Source: an uncultured Clostridium sp.
GTDB taxonomy: Bacteria; Bacillota; Clostridia; Lachnospirales; Lachnospiraceae
Length of the DNA: 64,000 nucleotides
Assembly: GCA_902496665.1 (NCBI GenBank)
Contig: CABVBU010000005.1
Span: 52,671-116,670 of the forward strand
Direction: 5' to 3'
Shown here: in pieces, positions 1 through 9,005 of the stretch
How the letters are laid out: each line of letters opens with the position of its first letter
Position numbering within the stretch: position 1 is the stretch's first letter
Position numbers and translations under genes: made by a program
Notes under the pieces: model-generated
The model's input: only the letters and a program-made list of their open reading frames with translations
What the model was told of the DNA's origin: nothing
Databases searched by the model: none

Positions 1-1406
1 TTGTCCACATTTTCCGCAGACATTGTATTATCTTTCTCTTTAACATTCTCCGCCCGGAAAATCTCTGCTCTTCTCTCCGCCTCTCTTCTCATGGACGCAA
101 GGATCTCGTCATCGTCCTCCTCAGACTCGTCCACCTGGATATCCGGAATGTTCGATAAGACAGATACCTTCGGCTTTCTCTCCCAGGCCTCCGTCTCCTT
201 TTTCTTCTCGTCCGGGAAAATGTCCTGATCATTAAAGGCACTTTCCCCATGACTGATAAACACATCCTCGTCCTCGTGGGATCCTGTCGGCACAGAATCT
301 TCCTCGAACGGAACACGCTCCACATCATCTGCCGGATTCTTTTCAGACCGGTTTTCCGCACTCTTATCTTCCCGGGAAGCTTCCGTATTCTCTAACGGTC
401 TGCCGCCCATGGTGATCTTTCCTTTAAAGATATCCGCCGGATCCGGCTGCATGTTCTTCGTCTCCGCCTTGAGATCCGCATTTTCATCTTTATATGTACC
501 GGAAGCAGTTTTTTCCTGCTTCATATCGTCTGACTCGGACACAGCCTCTGCATCCACAACACCCATATAGCCGCCGGCAATTCCGCCGAAGTCCGGATTC
601 CTTGAAAGATCCGTCGCCGCAAGGTCCACGCCCTCAACACGTTTCTCTTCCCGGAGTCTGCGTTTCTCCGCCTGACGCTCCTCGTGGATCTCTTTTCTTC
701 TGCTGTAATCCTCCTTCGCATACTGGTACGCCTTTCCACTGCCTTTCTTTACCGCGGACACGAAGGACTTCTCCGTGATGCACACCAGGGAGATCGTCAT
801 AAATACGAGCAGGACCACATATGCCCCGATCGTCCCTACTGCCGTATGGAGGATCATAACGAGGATGCCGCCGATCACGCCTCCGCCGAGACCGCTCTGT
901 CCGGCAGACTCATAGATATCGAGGATCGTCTGTCCCTCCTGGTATCCGCCACCGAACACGAGCTGCGCGAGACCGCAGAGCACGATCAGAAGCACCTCCA
1001 CCGCGATCATCTTGTAGACCGCCCGGATATTTCCCTTATTGGAAGCGTAGAACAACAGTTCCGCGAACAGCAGCAACGGTGCCAAATAACCGATACAGCC
1101 GAACACGCCCAGCATGATCTGGCTGAAGAAATTCCCGAGAAATCCGCAGATATGGAAGTTGCTTAAAAATAACAGCACGCACACTGCGAAAGCGCCGAGG
1201 ATCGCCGCCTCAGACTGTAAGAAGCTAGTGCCTTCCTCATACTCCGGTTCCGGTGTTCTTTTCTTCGCGGAAGATCTCGTCTCTGTCTTCGTTGTCTTAT
1301 TTGTAGATGTCTGCGCGGACTTCAGTGTTGTCTTTGATGATGATTTTGTTCTCGCGGACGTCTGTGATTGTTTTGTCGTTTCTTTTTGCTTTCTGGTTCC
1401 AGCCAA
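1..1406 (-). CDS. ftsK: FtsK/SpoIIIE DNA translocase, N-terminal part (cut by window edge)
   Basis: The N-terminal 468 codons of a membrane-anchored DNA translocase of the FtsK/SpoIIIE family; the ATPase motor would lie left of position 1. I chose the TTG start at 1406 because AGGGGG lies 8 bases upstream and no ATG fits. A Lys/Ser/Thr-rich tail of about 60 residues precedes four hydrophobic segments (about residues 67-83, 92-120, 129-153 and 180-212), then a long acidic Glu/Asp/Lys-rich linker. This 4-TM plus linker layout is typical of the family. The family is inferred from this architecture and from the tepA-like neighbour, a pairing known from Bacillus spoIIIE; the motor itself is not visible. 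Confidence 0.75.
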   Translation of the reverse strand, partial: MAGTRKQKETTKQSQTSARTKSSSKTTLKSAQTSTNKTTKTETRSSAKKRTPEPEYEEGTSFLQSEAAILGAFAVCVLLFLSNFHICGFLGNFFSQIMLGVFGCIGYLAPLLLFAELLFYASNKGNIRAVYKMIAVEVLLIVLCGLAQLVFGGGYQEGQTILDIYESAGQSGLGGGVIGGILVMILHTAVGTIGAYVVLLVFMTISLVCITEKSFVSAVKKGSGKAYQYAKEDYSRRKEIHEERQAEKRRLREEKRVEGVDLAATDLSRNPDFGGIAGGYMGVVDAEAVSESDDMKQEKTASGTYKDENADLKAETKNMQPDPADIFKGKITMGGRPLENTEASREDKSAENRSEKNPADDVERVPFEEDSVPTGSHEDEDVFISHGESAFNDQDIFPDEKKKETEAWERKPKVSVLSNIPDIQVDESEEDDDEILASMRREAERRAEIFRAENVKEKDNTMSAENVD

Positions 1407-1611
1407 GTGCTTTTCCCCCTTTAATTTTGCGGGGTAGATACCCCGGAGTATAGTATACAAAAAAAAATCCCAAATTGCAACCGTAAGAAATTATAAATCG
1501 AACGTATTTTCGATTGTTCTTAGACGAGTCCAATTCCACCTATTTCTTTTCCTCACTACACCTGGCATACACCTGTACTATTTTTAAATCTCATTGGCCA
1601 ACCATTCATCG

Positions 1612-2301
1612 TCAGCATTTTACATCTTTATAATCCCTCATCAGCGCATTCAGTTTCTCGATCGCGTCCCTGATTCCGCCTTCCCCATCAATCAGTCCGC
1701 ACTCCACTGCCTCTTTTCCGACTAATACCGTCCCCAGATCCTTTGCCAGCATCTTCGTGTTGTGCATGAGCCGCTTCATTTTTTCCCGGTCGATCTTGCT
1801 GTGTTCCGACACAAATCCTATGATCCTGTCCTCGATCATCTCAAAATATTCGTAAGTCTGGGCCGTTCCGATCACCATCCCGCTCATCCGCACCGGATGG
1901 ACCAGCATGGTCCCGGTGGGAACGATAAACGAATAGTCCGATGCCACCGCAAGCGGAACCCCGATAGAATGGCTGTCCCCGATGACTAATGACACCGTCG
2001 GCTTGCTGAGGGAAGTGATCATCTCCGCCAGTGCAAGCCCGCAGCTCACATCCCCGCCGATGGTATTCACAAGGATCAGGACCCCTCCGATCTTCTCATC
2101 GCTCTCCACCTTCGCCAGTTCCGGCAGAATATGTTCATACTTTGTGGTCTTCGTGCTCCCGGATAGATTGTCATGCCCTTCGATCTCCCCAATGATAGAT
2201 AAGAGATGGATCCTCTTCCCGTTCTCCTCCAGCGTCACCTGTCCGTTCTCCCGGATCCGCTCTTCCTCCGCCTTTGTCTCCTTCTGTTCCTTTTCATTCA
2301 T
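1612..2301 (-). CDS. tepA: TepA/ClpP-like serine peptidase
   Basis: A 229-residue ClpP-fold peptidase of the TepA (translocation-enhancing protein) type. Visible family features are LVNTIGGDV near residues 78-85, the nucleophile motif GDSHSIG (Ser112 the likely nucleophile) and LVHPVR (His135). It follows the NlpC/P60 gene and precedes the FtsK/SpoIIIE gene on the same strand. TepA next to spoIIIE is a conserved Firmicutes arrangement, which supports the call. A charged N-terminal extension of about 25 residues precedes the fold. The ATG at 2301 has GGAG 9 bases upstream, and that Shine-Dalgarno lies in one arm of a long hairpin (2311-2355). The substrate is unknown. Confidence 0.85.
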   Translation of the reverse strand: MNEKEQKETKAEEERIRENGQVTLEENGKRIHLLSIIGEIEGHDNLSGSTKTTKYEHILPELAKVESDEKIGGVLILVNTIGGDVSCGLALAEMITSLSKPTVSLVIGDSHSIGVPLAVASDYSFIVPTGTMLVHPVRMSGMVIGTAQTYEYFEMIEDRIIGFVSEHSKIDREKMKRLMHNTKMLAKDLGTVLVGKEAVECGLIDGEGGIRDAIEKLNALMRDYKDVKC

Positions 2302-2310
2302 AACAAAAAA

Positions 2311-2355
2311 CTCCTTTCTGACATACCAGATACACCCAGTATGTCCAGAAAGGAG
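2311..2355 (-). promoter_or_regulatory. Leader hairpin burying the tepA Shine-Dalgarno
   Basis: Arms at 2311-2326 and 2339-2355 pair over 16 positions with a single bulged base and a 12-base loop. On the minus strand the 3' arm ends in AGAAAGGAG, the tepA ribosome-binding site, and is followed by TTTTTT before the ATG. The same structure could terminate the upstream NlpC/P60 transcript or block tepA translation. Confidence 0.65.
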
Positions 2356-2388
2356 TTCTCATATTCATTTTTATCACAATATACCCGA

Positions 2389-4032
2389 TTAGGACCTGTT
2401 TCCGATTACATCCACGATGCACACCGGAGTTCTGTAGTTCCAGGTAGAGATCTTGATTCCGCTTCTTCGGCTCGCTGCGTGGATGATCTGTCCATTGCCG
2501 ATGTACATGGCAACATGGTTGATTCTTCCACGGCTGCTTCCGTAGAAGATCAGGTCGCCCGGCTTCATCTGGCTGGACTTGATCCGCTTTCCGCTGTTCG
2601 CCTGGGAACCGGAGTAATGCGGAAGGGAGATTCCGAAGTTCTTCATGACCGACATCGTAAATCCGGAACAGTCCGCGCCTCTTGTAAGGCTCGTACCACC
2701 CCAGACGTATGGATTGCCCAGGAACTTCATCGCGTAGTTTACGATCCGGCTCCGTAAGGAAGCGCTCTCCTCCGTCGGTGAGAACTTGATCGCCTCAGAC
2801 AGGGCATACCGTACTTCCACAAATTCCGAGGAGACATAGGCGGAAGAAATCTCATCGTTTCCATCGCCTTCTCCGCCTTCATCGAATTCGATCTTTACCC
2901 AGCCGTCAAGCTGCTCCGCTACATGATACCGCTCATTCTCGGAGATCTGAGTCCAGATCTTCGCGTCGGTGGACGGCTCTGTTCTCGCGTTTAAGCGGTC
3001 CGCATGGACGATCGCCATCAGCTCCGCATGGCTCATGGCCGCTTCCTTCGCCGCGTCACCGGTCAGGATATATTCACTCTTTACATATCCCGTGATCCCT
3101 CCGGAGCTGATCTTATACCAGCCGTTGACATCCTCTAAGATCTCACATCCGGCATAGCTCGGGAGCTTTCCGATGATCTTTTCGGTCTCACCCGCACCGG
3201 CACGGATATTTAAGTAATTGGAGACGTTGGATACGCCCGGACGGTCATAGAAGTTTAAGACCATCGCCTTCATATCCAGCTTGTTTGCCTCATTCATACA
3301 GAACCGTTTTTCGGCGTAATCCGCAGAGATATAGCCGCCGGAGATCTGATACCAGCCATCCGTCTCCCCGAGAAGCTCATGCAGCTCGCCCTGAAGGCAC
3401 TTTCCAACGATATTCCCATCCATAGACGGTGCCTCACGGATATTTAAATTGTCCGCGGTAATATATACGCGTTCCTTTACAAGATCTTTTGCCGCAGCCT
3501 TCGCCTCATCCCCGGTCAGAATATATTCCGCGCTGGCATATCCCTCAACCTCCCCGGAGCTGATCTTATACCAGCCCTCCAGAGTCTCCAGGATCTCACA
3601 GGCACTTCCGTCGGAAAGTGTTCCGATCACATTCGCCGCCTCATTCGGGTCTTTCCGGATATTTAAGTAGCCTGTGACCTTCGCAATACCAAGATTCGAG
3701 TAGGAATCGATCACTTCCTGAATCTTTGCATCCGTTTCCGCCGACTCAGATTCGATCTTTGCACGGCTCTCCTCCTCTGCCTGAAGAGAAGCTTCCTCCG
3801 CGCTCTCGATCTCTAAGGCGGACTCGGATGCAGCCTGCGCTGCCGCCATTTTTCCTTTTACGGCGCTCACAGCTTTTCCGCCAAATACCACCGCCACAAC
3901 GATCACTGCAAGTACAGCCGCTCCGATCACAAGAATCCCGTACTGTTCCCAGAAAGACGGTTTTCTTCTACGCTTTCTGCTTGCCTTGTTGATAGAATCC
4001 ATATAGTTTACTGTATCTTTATCATCATTCAT
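2389..4032 (-). CDS. SH3-domain NlpC/P60 cell-wall hydrolase
   Basis: A 547-residue membrane-anchored peptidoglycan endopeptidase. An N-terminal Lys/Arg patch and one transmembrane helix are followed by an Ala/Glu-rich coiled linker. Four bacterial SH3 repeats follow, recognisable by recurring LNIR or LNAR and GWYKIS-type motifs. The C-terminal NlpC/P60 domain has the catalytic Cys in GADCSGF, the His in INHVAMY and a later HAAS. The start at 4032 was preferred to the upstream in-frame ATG because GGAG sits 9 bases before it. It lies head-to-head with the psiE-like gene and upstream of tepA. The likely role is hydrolysis of stem peptides outside the cell. Confidence 0.88.
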   Translation of the reverse strand: MNDDKDTVNYMDSINKASRKRRRKPSFWEQYGILVIGAAVLAVIVVAVVFGGKAVSAVKGKMAAAQAASESALEIESAEEASLQAEEESRAKIESESAETDAKIQEVIDSYSNLGIAKVTGYLNIRKDPNEAANVIGTLSDGSACEILETLEGWYKISSGEVEGYASAEYILTGDEAKAAAKDLVKERVYITADNLNIREAPSMDGNIVGKCLQGELHELLGETDGWYQISGGYISADYAEKRFCMNEANKLDMKAMVLNFYDRPGVSNVSNYLNIRAGAGETEKIIGKLPSYAGCEILEDVNGWYKISSGGITGYVKSEYILTGDAAKEAAMSHAELMAIVHADRLNARTEPSTDAKIWTQISENERYHVAEQLDGWVKIEFDEGGEGDGNDEISSAYVSSEFVEVRYALSEAIKFSPTEESASLRSRIVNYAMKFLGNPYVWGGTSLTRGADCSGFTMSVMKNFGISLPHYSGSQANSGKRIKSSQMKPGDLIFYGSSRGRINHVAMYIGNGQIIHAASRRSGIKISTWNYRTPVCIVDVIGNRS

Positions 4033-4346
4033 GTGTTTATCTCCATTACTGTTTTCCGTCTTCCTGTACGATACATACGAACAATAGTGTAACATATTTG
4101 TAATAAAAAATCAAAATTTTTTCTATTAAAAAAGTATGAACGGATCCGGGACGGCTTTGTATTTTATTTAACACAATTTCAATTCATAATTGATAATATT
4201 GCCGGTTTTCTGTATAATATTTCTAAATATTTGTCCATATTGCTGTAGTTTTCCACCACCTGCAGCACGCTCAAAGACAAAGCAGCAACCCGTCCACCTC
4301 TGCATAAGTCGCCAAGACTTCTCTATACCCCGGGAGGTACCAGCTC

Positions 4347-4913
4347 ATGAAGCACTACACAAGTCCCCGCATCCAGCGAGCGCAGCTATTCCTTATGAAA
4401 GTCTCCTCCTATCTGGAGATCGCCTGTGCCCTGATCCTGATCGTCGCGATCCTGATCGCCTTTATACCGGTTCCCCACAACCTGTACAGCCTGTATCTCG
4501 ACAATGGCTTCGATCTTTCCGATTTCATGAAGAAAAGCTTCGATCTCGTCATCGGCGTAGAGCTTTTAAAAATGTTCTGCCGCCATGACATCGACTCCAT
4601 CGTCGAAGTTCTACTCTTCTCCGTGGCAAGGCAGATGGTCATCGACCACCTTGCCATTAAAGAAGCTCTTATCGGCTGTATCGCCGTGGCGATCCTCTTC
4701 GCTGTCCGCAGGTTTCTCTTTGTACCCATCCTGGATAATCCGGATGAGCAGGAAAGGAAATTAGAAAAAGACCAGTACATCAAAGAGCGGATCGCGGACG
4801 CGATTGCAGCCTACAAAAAGGAGATGGGCGCAACTTCTTTACGGGAGCGCGCAGAATCATCCGTCAACACGGCCGCTGCAGACCCGCTAAACGCGAAAGA
4901 AGGAAGCGAGTAG
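4347..4913 (+). CDS. PsiE-like integral membrane protein
   Basis: A 188-residue protein with hydrophobic helices at about residues 20-45, 60-75, 88-105 and 110-130 and a charged cytoplasmic tail. The stretch GVELLKMF followed by the conserved HDID and RQMVIDH region resembles the PsiE (phosphate-starvation-inducible) family. GGGAGG lies 9 bases before the ATG. It is a single gene followed by a strong terminator. The family's biochemical role is not established, so I assign membership only. Confidence 0.65.
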   Translation: MKHYTSPRIQRAQLFLMKVSSYLEIACALILIVAILIAFIPVPHNLYSLYLDNGFDLSDFMKKSFDLVIGVELLKMFCRHDIDSIVEVLLFSVARQMVIDHLAIKEALIGCIAVAILFAVRRFLFVPILDNPDEQERKLEKDQYIKERIADAIAAYKKEMGATSLRERAESSVNTAAADPLNAKEGSE

Positions 4914-4945
4914 AGGATTTTCCTCTTCCCGCTTCCTTTTCTTTT
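4901..4945 (+). terminator. Rho-independent terminator after psiE-like gene
   Basis: GGAAGCG at 4902-4908 pairs with CGCTTCC at 4930-4936, with an inner AGAGGA/TCCTCT stem, followed by a T-rich tail. It overlaps the end of the coding sequence. Confidence 0.75.
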
Positions 4946-5005
4946 TTCTGTATGATGCCATCCAGGTACTTTCCCCGGCACGGCTGTCCTTCTCCTGCAT
5001 TCTCC

Positions 5006-6592
5006 CTACATCAACGGTGCGATCAGCCGCATCGCCTTTCCGCAGAACTTATGCAGTGCCGGAAGTGCCTCTACGCTCTCTTTTGTCATCCGCACGCATT
5101 TCGGCAGCGTCTCATCAAAATCCTTTTTGATCTGCTCCACCACCGGATTCTCATAAATATAAACCCCGCACTCAAAATTCAGATACTGGCTCCTGAAATC
5201 CATATTGACGGATCCAACCACAGCTTTCTCCCCATCGCTGACAAACGTCTTTGAGTGGACAAAGCCCGGAAGATACTCGTAGATCTTTACCCCCGCCTCT
5301 ATAAGCTCCGTATAGTAGGAATGGGCCAGCATGAACGCGGACTTTTTATCGGGAATATGCGGCATGATGATGACCGTGTCCACCCCGCGCTTAGCCGCAT
5401 AGGTCAGGGCTGTGATCATATCATCATCGAGCACCAGATAGGGGGTCATAATGTACACATATTTCTTTGCCTGGTAGATGATATCAAGATAAAGCTGGTG
5501 TCCCACCGGTTCCCCGTCGATCGGGCTGTCAGAAAACGGGATCGAAAATCCGTCCATGTCAAGCTCCGGAGAATGGAAATAGTCCCCGGTGTCAAGATAC
5601 GGGCCGTAATCAAAATCCGAATCGAGCTTTTTTGTGCAGACATCCCACATCTGGAGGAACATGACCGTAAAGTTCTTCACGGCTTCTCCCTTCAGACGGA
5701 TCGCGTTGTCCTTCCAGTGGCCGAACCGGACTTTCCGGTTGATATACTCGTCCGCGAGGTTCACGCCTCCGGTGTAGGCGGTATGGCCGTCGATCACAAG
5801 GATCTTTCTATGGTCACGGTTATTCTGGCTCGTAGAGATCGCCGGACGGATCGGATTGAAAATCCGGCAGCGGATCCCCTTTGCCTCCAACTCCTTCGGA
5901 TAATCGTGGGGCAGGTTGGAAAAGGAGTTCATGCCATCATAGAGGATTCTTACCTCCACGCCCTCTTTCACCTTCTGCTCAAGGATCTTCAGGATCGAAT
6001 CCCACAGGATTCCTTTTGAGATAATGAAGTATTCGACAAAAATATACCTTCTGGCCTTTTGGAGCTCCTGAAGGACATCCGTATAGAACTCATCCCCCAG
6101 CGGAAAATATTTGAAGTTCGTGCGGTCCCAGGTGGGATAGCCGCCGCTTTTCTTCATATAATGGCTGAGATTCGCATTTCTCCGGCTCCTGCGGCTAAGC
6201 CTTTCATAGACAGCCGTGTCCTGTTCCAGAAAGTGGTCCGTCCGCTTCCGGACCTCAGCGATCCGTTTTGCAAAGATCTTCGTCTCCATCTGAAGCTGGA
6301 TAAACACGTAAAACAGGGTTCCGAATACAGGAAACAGCAGGACAGGGATCAGCCACGCCATTTTAAAGCTGGCGTTCTGCTTTTCATTCAGGATATGGAT
6401 CGTGAGGATCGCGCTGATCAAAGCGAAGGAGCCGTATCCCCAGGCCTGATATTTGTTATCCAGCCATACATAGATCCAGAAGAAAAACGCCAGCTGCAGC
6501 GCGATAAACAGCAGAAAGAACATGGTTCGTCCGAATACAACCCTTAAAAGACCACGCTTTCCTCTTCCCTTCATTTCATCCATTTCGATCAT
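5006..6592 (-). CDS. cls: Cardiolipin synthase (phospholipase D family)
   Basis: A 528-residue membrane enzyme that condenses two phosphatidylglycerols into cardiolipin and glycerol. Two N-terminal transmembrane helices and a third hydrophobic stretch are followed by two HKD catalytic motifs: HRKILVIDG at about residue 260 and HSKTFVSDG at about residue 440, each followed by the expected GG or GS-N residues. Length and architecture match bacterial Cls. The ATG at 6592 has GAGG 8 bases upstream; another ATG 12 bases inside is possible. It is transcribed alone, convergent with the psiE-like gene. Confidence 0.93.
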   Translation of the reverse strand: MIEMDEMKGRGKRGLLRVVFGRTMFFLLFIALQLAFFFWIYVWLDNKYQAWGYGSFALISAILTIHILNEKQNASFKMAWLIPVLLFPVFGTLFYVFIQLQMETKIFAKRIAEVRKRTDHFLEQDTAVYERLSRRSRRNANLSHYMKKSGGYPTWDRTNFKYFPLGDEFYTDVLQELQKARRYIFVEYFIISKGILWDSILKILEQKVKEGVEVRILYDGMNSFSNLPHDYPKELEAKGIRCRIFNPIRPAISTSQNNRDHRKILVIDGHTAYTGGVNLADEYINRKVRFGHWKDNAIRLKGEAVKNFTVMFLQMWDVCTKKLDSDFDYGPYLDTGDYFHSPELDMDGFSIPFSDSPIDGEPVGHQLYLDIIYQAKKYVYIMTPYLVLDDDMITALTYAAKRGVDTVIIMPHIPDKKSAFMLAHSYYTELIEAGVKIYEYLPGFVHSKTFVSDGEKAVVGSVNMDFRSQYLNFECGVYIYENPVVEQIKKDFDETLPKCVRMTKESVEALPALHKFCGKAMRLIAPLM

Positions 6593-6616
6593 AAATTATG
6601 CCTCATATCTTCTGTT

Positions 6617-6654
6617 AAGCCGCCGGAGACTGTTTCCCCGGCGGCTTCTTTTTA
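6617..6654 (+). terminator. GC-rich hairpin between metY and cls
   Basis: AAGCCGCCGG (6617-6626) pairs perfectly with CCGGCGGCTT (6638-6647), followed on the plus strand by CTTTTTAT. Both neighbours are on the minus strand, where the tail is not T-rich, so its role as the metY terminator is uncertain. Confidence 0.5.
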
Positions 6655-6689
6655 TCTGATCCTCAACGCAGCCTGTGCATCAGGAGCAT

Positions 6690-7970
6690 TTAATCTTCCA
6701 GTGCCTGTCTTAAATCTTCGATGATATCATCCGCATCCTCAATTCCAACGCTGAGACGGATCAGGGACGGATCAACTCCCGCCTCCACGAGCTGCTCATC
6801 GGTGAGCTGGCGGTGGGTATGGCTTGCCGGATGGAGAATGCAGGTTCTCGCATCGGCAACATGTGTGACGATGGCAACGAATTTCAGTTTGTCCATGAAC
6901 TCTCCTGCCGCCTGTCTTCCTCCCTTTAATCCAAAAGAGATCACGCCGCAGCTTCCATCCGGCATATATTTTTCAGCCAGGGCATGGTACTTGTTCTCCT
7001 TTAAGCCCGGATAATTGACCCAGGCCACATCCTCTCTCGCAAGCAGCCACTCCGCAACCTTCTGGGCATTCTCACAGTGCTTCGGCATTCTGAGGTGCAG
7101 GGTCTCAAGACCAACATTTAAAAGGAAAGCGTTCATCGGGGCCTGGATCGAACCCAGATCACGCATAAGCTGCGCAGTCGCCTTTGTGATATAGGCTTTC
7201 TTACCGAAGCGCTCGGTATACACGATTCCGTGATAGGATTCATCCGGTGTGGTAAGTCCCGGGAATTTATCCGCATGGGCATTCCAGTCAAAGTTTCCGC
7301 TGTCAACGATGCAGCCGCCGACCGTCATCGCATGTCCGTCCATATATTTTGTGGTAGAATGGGTCACGATATCCGCGCCCCACTCGAACGGACGGCAGTT
7401 GATCGGTGTCGCAAAGGTATTGTCCACGATAAGCGGAACCCCGTGCCTGTGGGCAAGGCGGGCAAACTTCTCAATATCAAGGACGACAAGGGCAGGGTTC
7501 GCGATCGTCTCGCCGAATACCATTTTTGTATTCGGGCGGAACGCCTTCTCGATCTCCTCCTCCGGCGCATCCGGATCCACCAGTGTCACATCGATCCCCT
7601 GTTTCTTCATTGTCACCGTAAACAGATTGGATGTTCCGCCGTAGATCGTCGCTGCGCTGATAATATGGTCACCCGCATTGCAGATATTGAAGGCCGCATA
7701 GTAGTTCGCCGCCTGCCCGGAAGATGTAAGCATCGCAGCCACTCCGCCTTCCAGCTCACAGATCTTTTCCGCTACCGCATCATTCGTCGGGTTTGCGAGT
7801 CTTGTATAGAAATAGCCCTCTTCCTCCAGATCGAACAGTCTTCCCATCTGTTCGCTCGTCTCATATTTAAAAGTTGTGCTCTGATAAATCGGAAGAACTC
7901 TCGGCTCTCCGTTCTTTGGTTTCCATCCGCTCTGGATGCAGATCGTTGCCGGTTTTCTCTTTTCTCCCAT
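6690..7970 (-). CDS. metY: O-acetylhomoserine sulfhydrylase (PLP enzyme)
   Basis: A 426-residue Cys/Met-metabolism PLP enzyme that makes homocysteine from O-acetylhomoserine and sulfide. Visible motifs are the cofactor-binding SSGQAANYYAA region near residue 85, the SxTKYMDGH sequence with the Schiff-base Lys near residue 210, and the C-terminal RLSVGIED. The length of about 426 residues and the long central insert separate it from the shorter cystathionine gamma-synthases. I chose the ATG at 7970 because GGAGGAG lies 8 bases upstream; the reading frame is open 30 codons further. It is a monocistronic unit with its own sigma-A promoter and no SAM riboswitch that I could recognise. Confidence 0.9.
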   Translation of the reverse strand: MGEKRKPATICIQSGWKPKNGEPRVLPIYQSTTFKYETSEQMGRLFDLEEEGYFYTRLANPTNDAVAEKICELEGGVAAMLTSSGQAANYYAAFNICNAGDHIISAATIYGGTSNLFTVTMKKQGIDVTLVDPDAPEEEIEKAFRPNTKMVFGETIANPALVVLDIEKFARLAHRHGVPLIVDNTFATPINCRPFEWGADIVTHSTTKYMDGHAMTVGGCIVDSGNFDWNAHADKFPGLTTPDESYHGIVYTERFGKKAYITKATAQLMRDLGSIQAPMNAFLLNVGLETLHLRMPKHCENAQKVAEWLLAREDVAWVNYPGLKENKYHALAEKYMPDGSCGVISFGLKGGRQAAGEFMDKLKFVAIVTHVADARTCILHPASHTHRQLTDEQLVEAGVDPSLIRLSVGIEDADDIIEDLRQALED

Positions 7971-8036
7971 GATCGTCTCCTCCATTGTGTCTGACATATG
8001 GACTGCGCAGAAAGCGCAGACCTGCTGAATAGATCC

Positions 8037-8065
8037 ATCATAGCACACTTTATCTTTCACATCAA
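8037..8065 (-). promoter_or_regulatory. Sigma-A promoter of metY
   Basis: On the minus strand TTGATG is separated by exactly 17 bases from TATGAT, about 67 bases before the metY start. The short leader contains one small GC hairpin. Confidence 0.65.
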
Positions 8066-8287
8066 CCTACTAAAGTTCTATAGTTGTTCTCATGTTACTG
8101 TGCACAGGCAGGAATTTTCCGAACTGAAAATTCTGTACAATACAACGGTGGCATTGGATTTTTCCGCTGTTTCATGAATCTGGTGTTAGAAATTGACTTT
8201 TCCCGTTAAAAAGGTTAAAATAGAGATAATATATAGCCGTCTTTTCAGGCGGTTGTACCAATCCACTTTCGAAAGGAGTCTATTGCA

Positions 8288-8809
8288 ATGGCATTTTTTA
8301 CAGATATGAAACGCAGCCTCACCGAAACTGGGAAACAGGTTGCCCAGAAGACAAAGGAGCTTTCTGACACGGTCCAGTTAAAAACACAGCTCTCAAAGGA
8401 GAAAGAGGCGTTGAACCGTCAGTATGCGCAGATCGGCAAAAAGGTATTTGAAGCCGCAAATGAAGCAGATGAGGAAGCCTACACTGCAGAATTCACCCTG
8501 ATCCGTGAAAGCTTAAAAACCATCGACGAGCTTCAGGACAAGCTCTCCACCTTAGAAGGATTTATCCACTGTCCGGAATGCGGTGCAAAGATTGAAAAGG
8601 CCTCTGCCTTCTGCAGCAAGTGCGGTGCAAAGATTGCGGAGACAAAGCCGGAGGACGACGATATCGATGTTGTTGATACAGCTGAAGCATCCGAAACTGC
8701 CGGAGAAGAAAAGACGGATGAGGCCTGCACCTGCGAGGCCGTTCCGGATGAGAAATTTGAGGCCGAATCTGCTGAGACGACTGTAAACGTTACAGAGGAT
8801 CAGGAATAA
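8288..8809 (+). CDS. Coiled-coil zinc-ribbon protein
   Basis: A 173-residue soluble protein. Residues 1-95 are a charged helical coiled-coil region. Residues 98-120 form one zinc ribbon (CPECGAKI then CSKCGAKI, a CxxC-N-CxxC arrangement). The rest is a very acidic tail rich in Glu, Asp, Ala and Thr with one further CTC. AAAGGAG precedes the ATG. The domain order is common in small clostridial proteins of unknown function, and I cannot assign one. A strong terminator follows. Confidence 0.8.
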   Translation: MAFFTDMKRSLTETGKQVAQKTKELSDTVQLKTQLSKEKEALNRQYAQIGKKVFEAANEADEEAYTAEFTLIRESLKTIDELQDKLSTLEGFIHCPECGAKIEKASAFCSKCGAKIAETKPEDDDIDVVDTAEASETAGEEKTDEACTCEAVPDEKFEAESAETTVNVTEDQE

Positions 8810-8865
8810 GCTATTTTCGCAATGGCGGGACCGGTCCAGTGGGACCGGAACTAAATAAACAGTGC

Positions 8866-8932
8866 AAAAAGACCGTCTGTGGGCATACGATATCTTTCCT
8901 GTCGTTTCCCGCAGACGGTCTATTTTTGCTTT
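8866..8932. terminator. Bidirectional terminator after zinc-ribbon gene
   Basis: The 13-base arms at 8871-8883 and 8908-8920 pair with a single wobble. An A-run precedes and a T-run follows, so it can serve the rightward gene and the leftward DUF368 gene. Confidence 0.85.
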
Positions 8933-9005
8933 TTAGCTTATGTTTTCTCACGGTCAGCACAGCAAGTGCGCAGACCTGTTAAACAGTTACTACCGTTTCT
9001 TATTT

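Noticed and set aside
1..228. Plus-strand open frame at the left edge and others across 1-1437
   Set aside because: They are antisense shadows of the FtsK/SpoIIIE gene; they lack ribosome-binding sites and are Ser/Phe-rich, as expected from reverse frames.
7971..8287. SAM (S-box) riboswitch before metY
   Set aside because: The leader is only about 60 bases from the promoter and shows no multi-helix S-box core.
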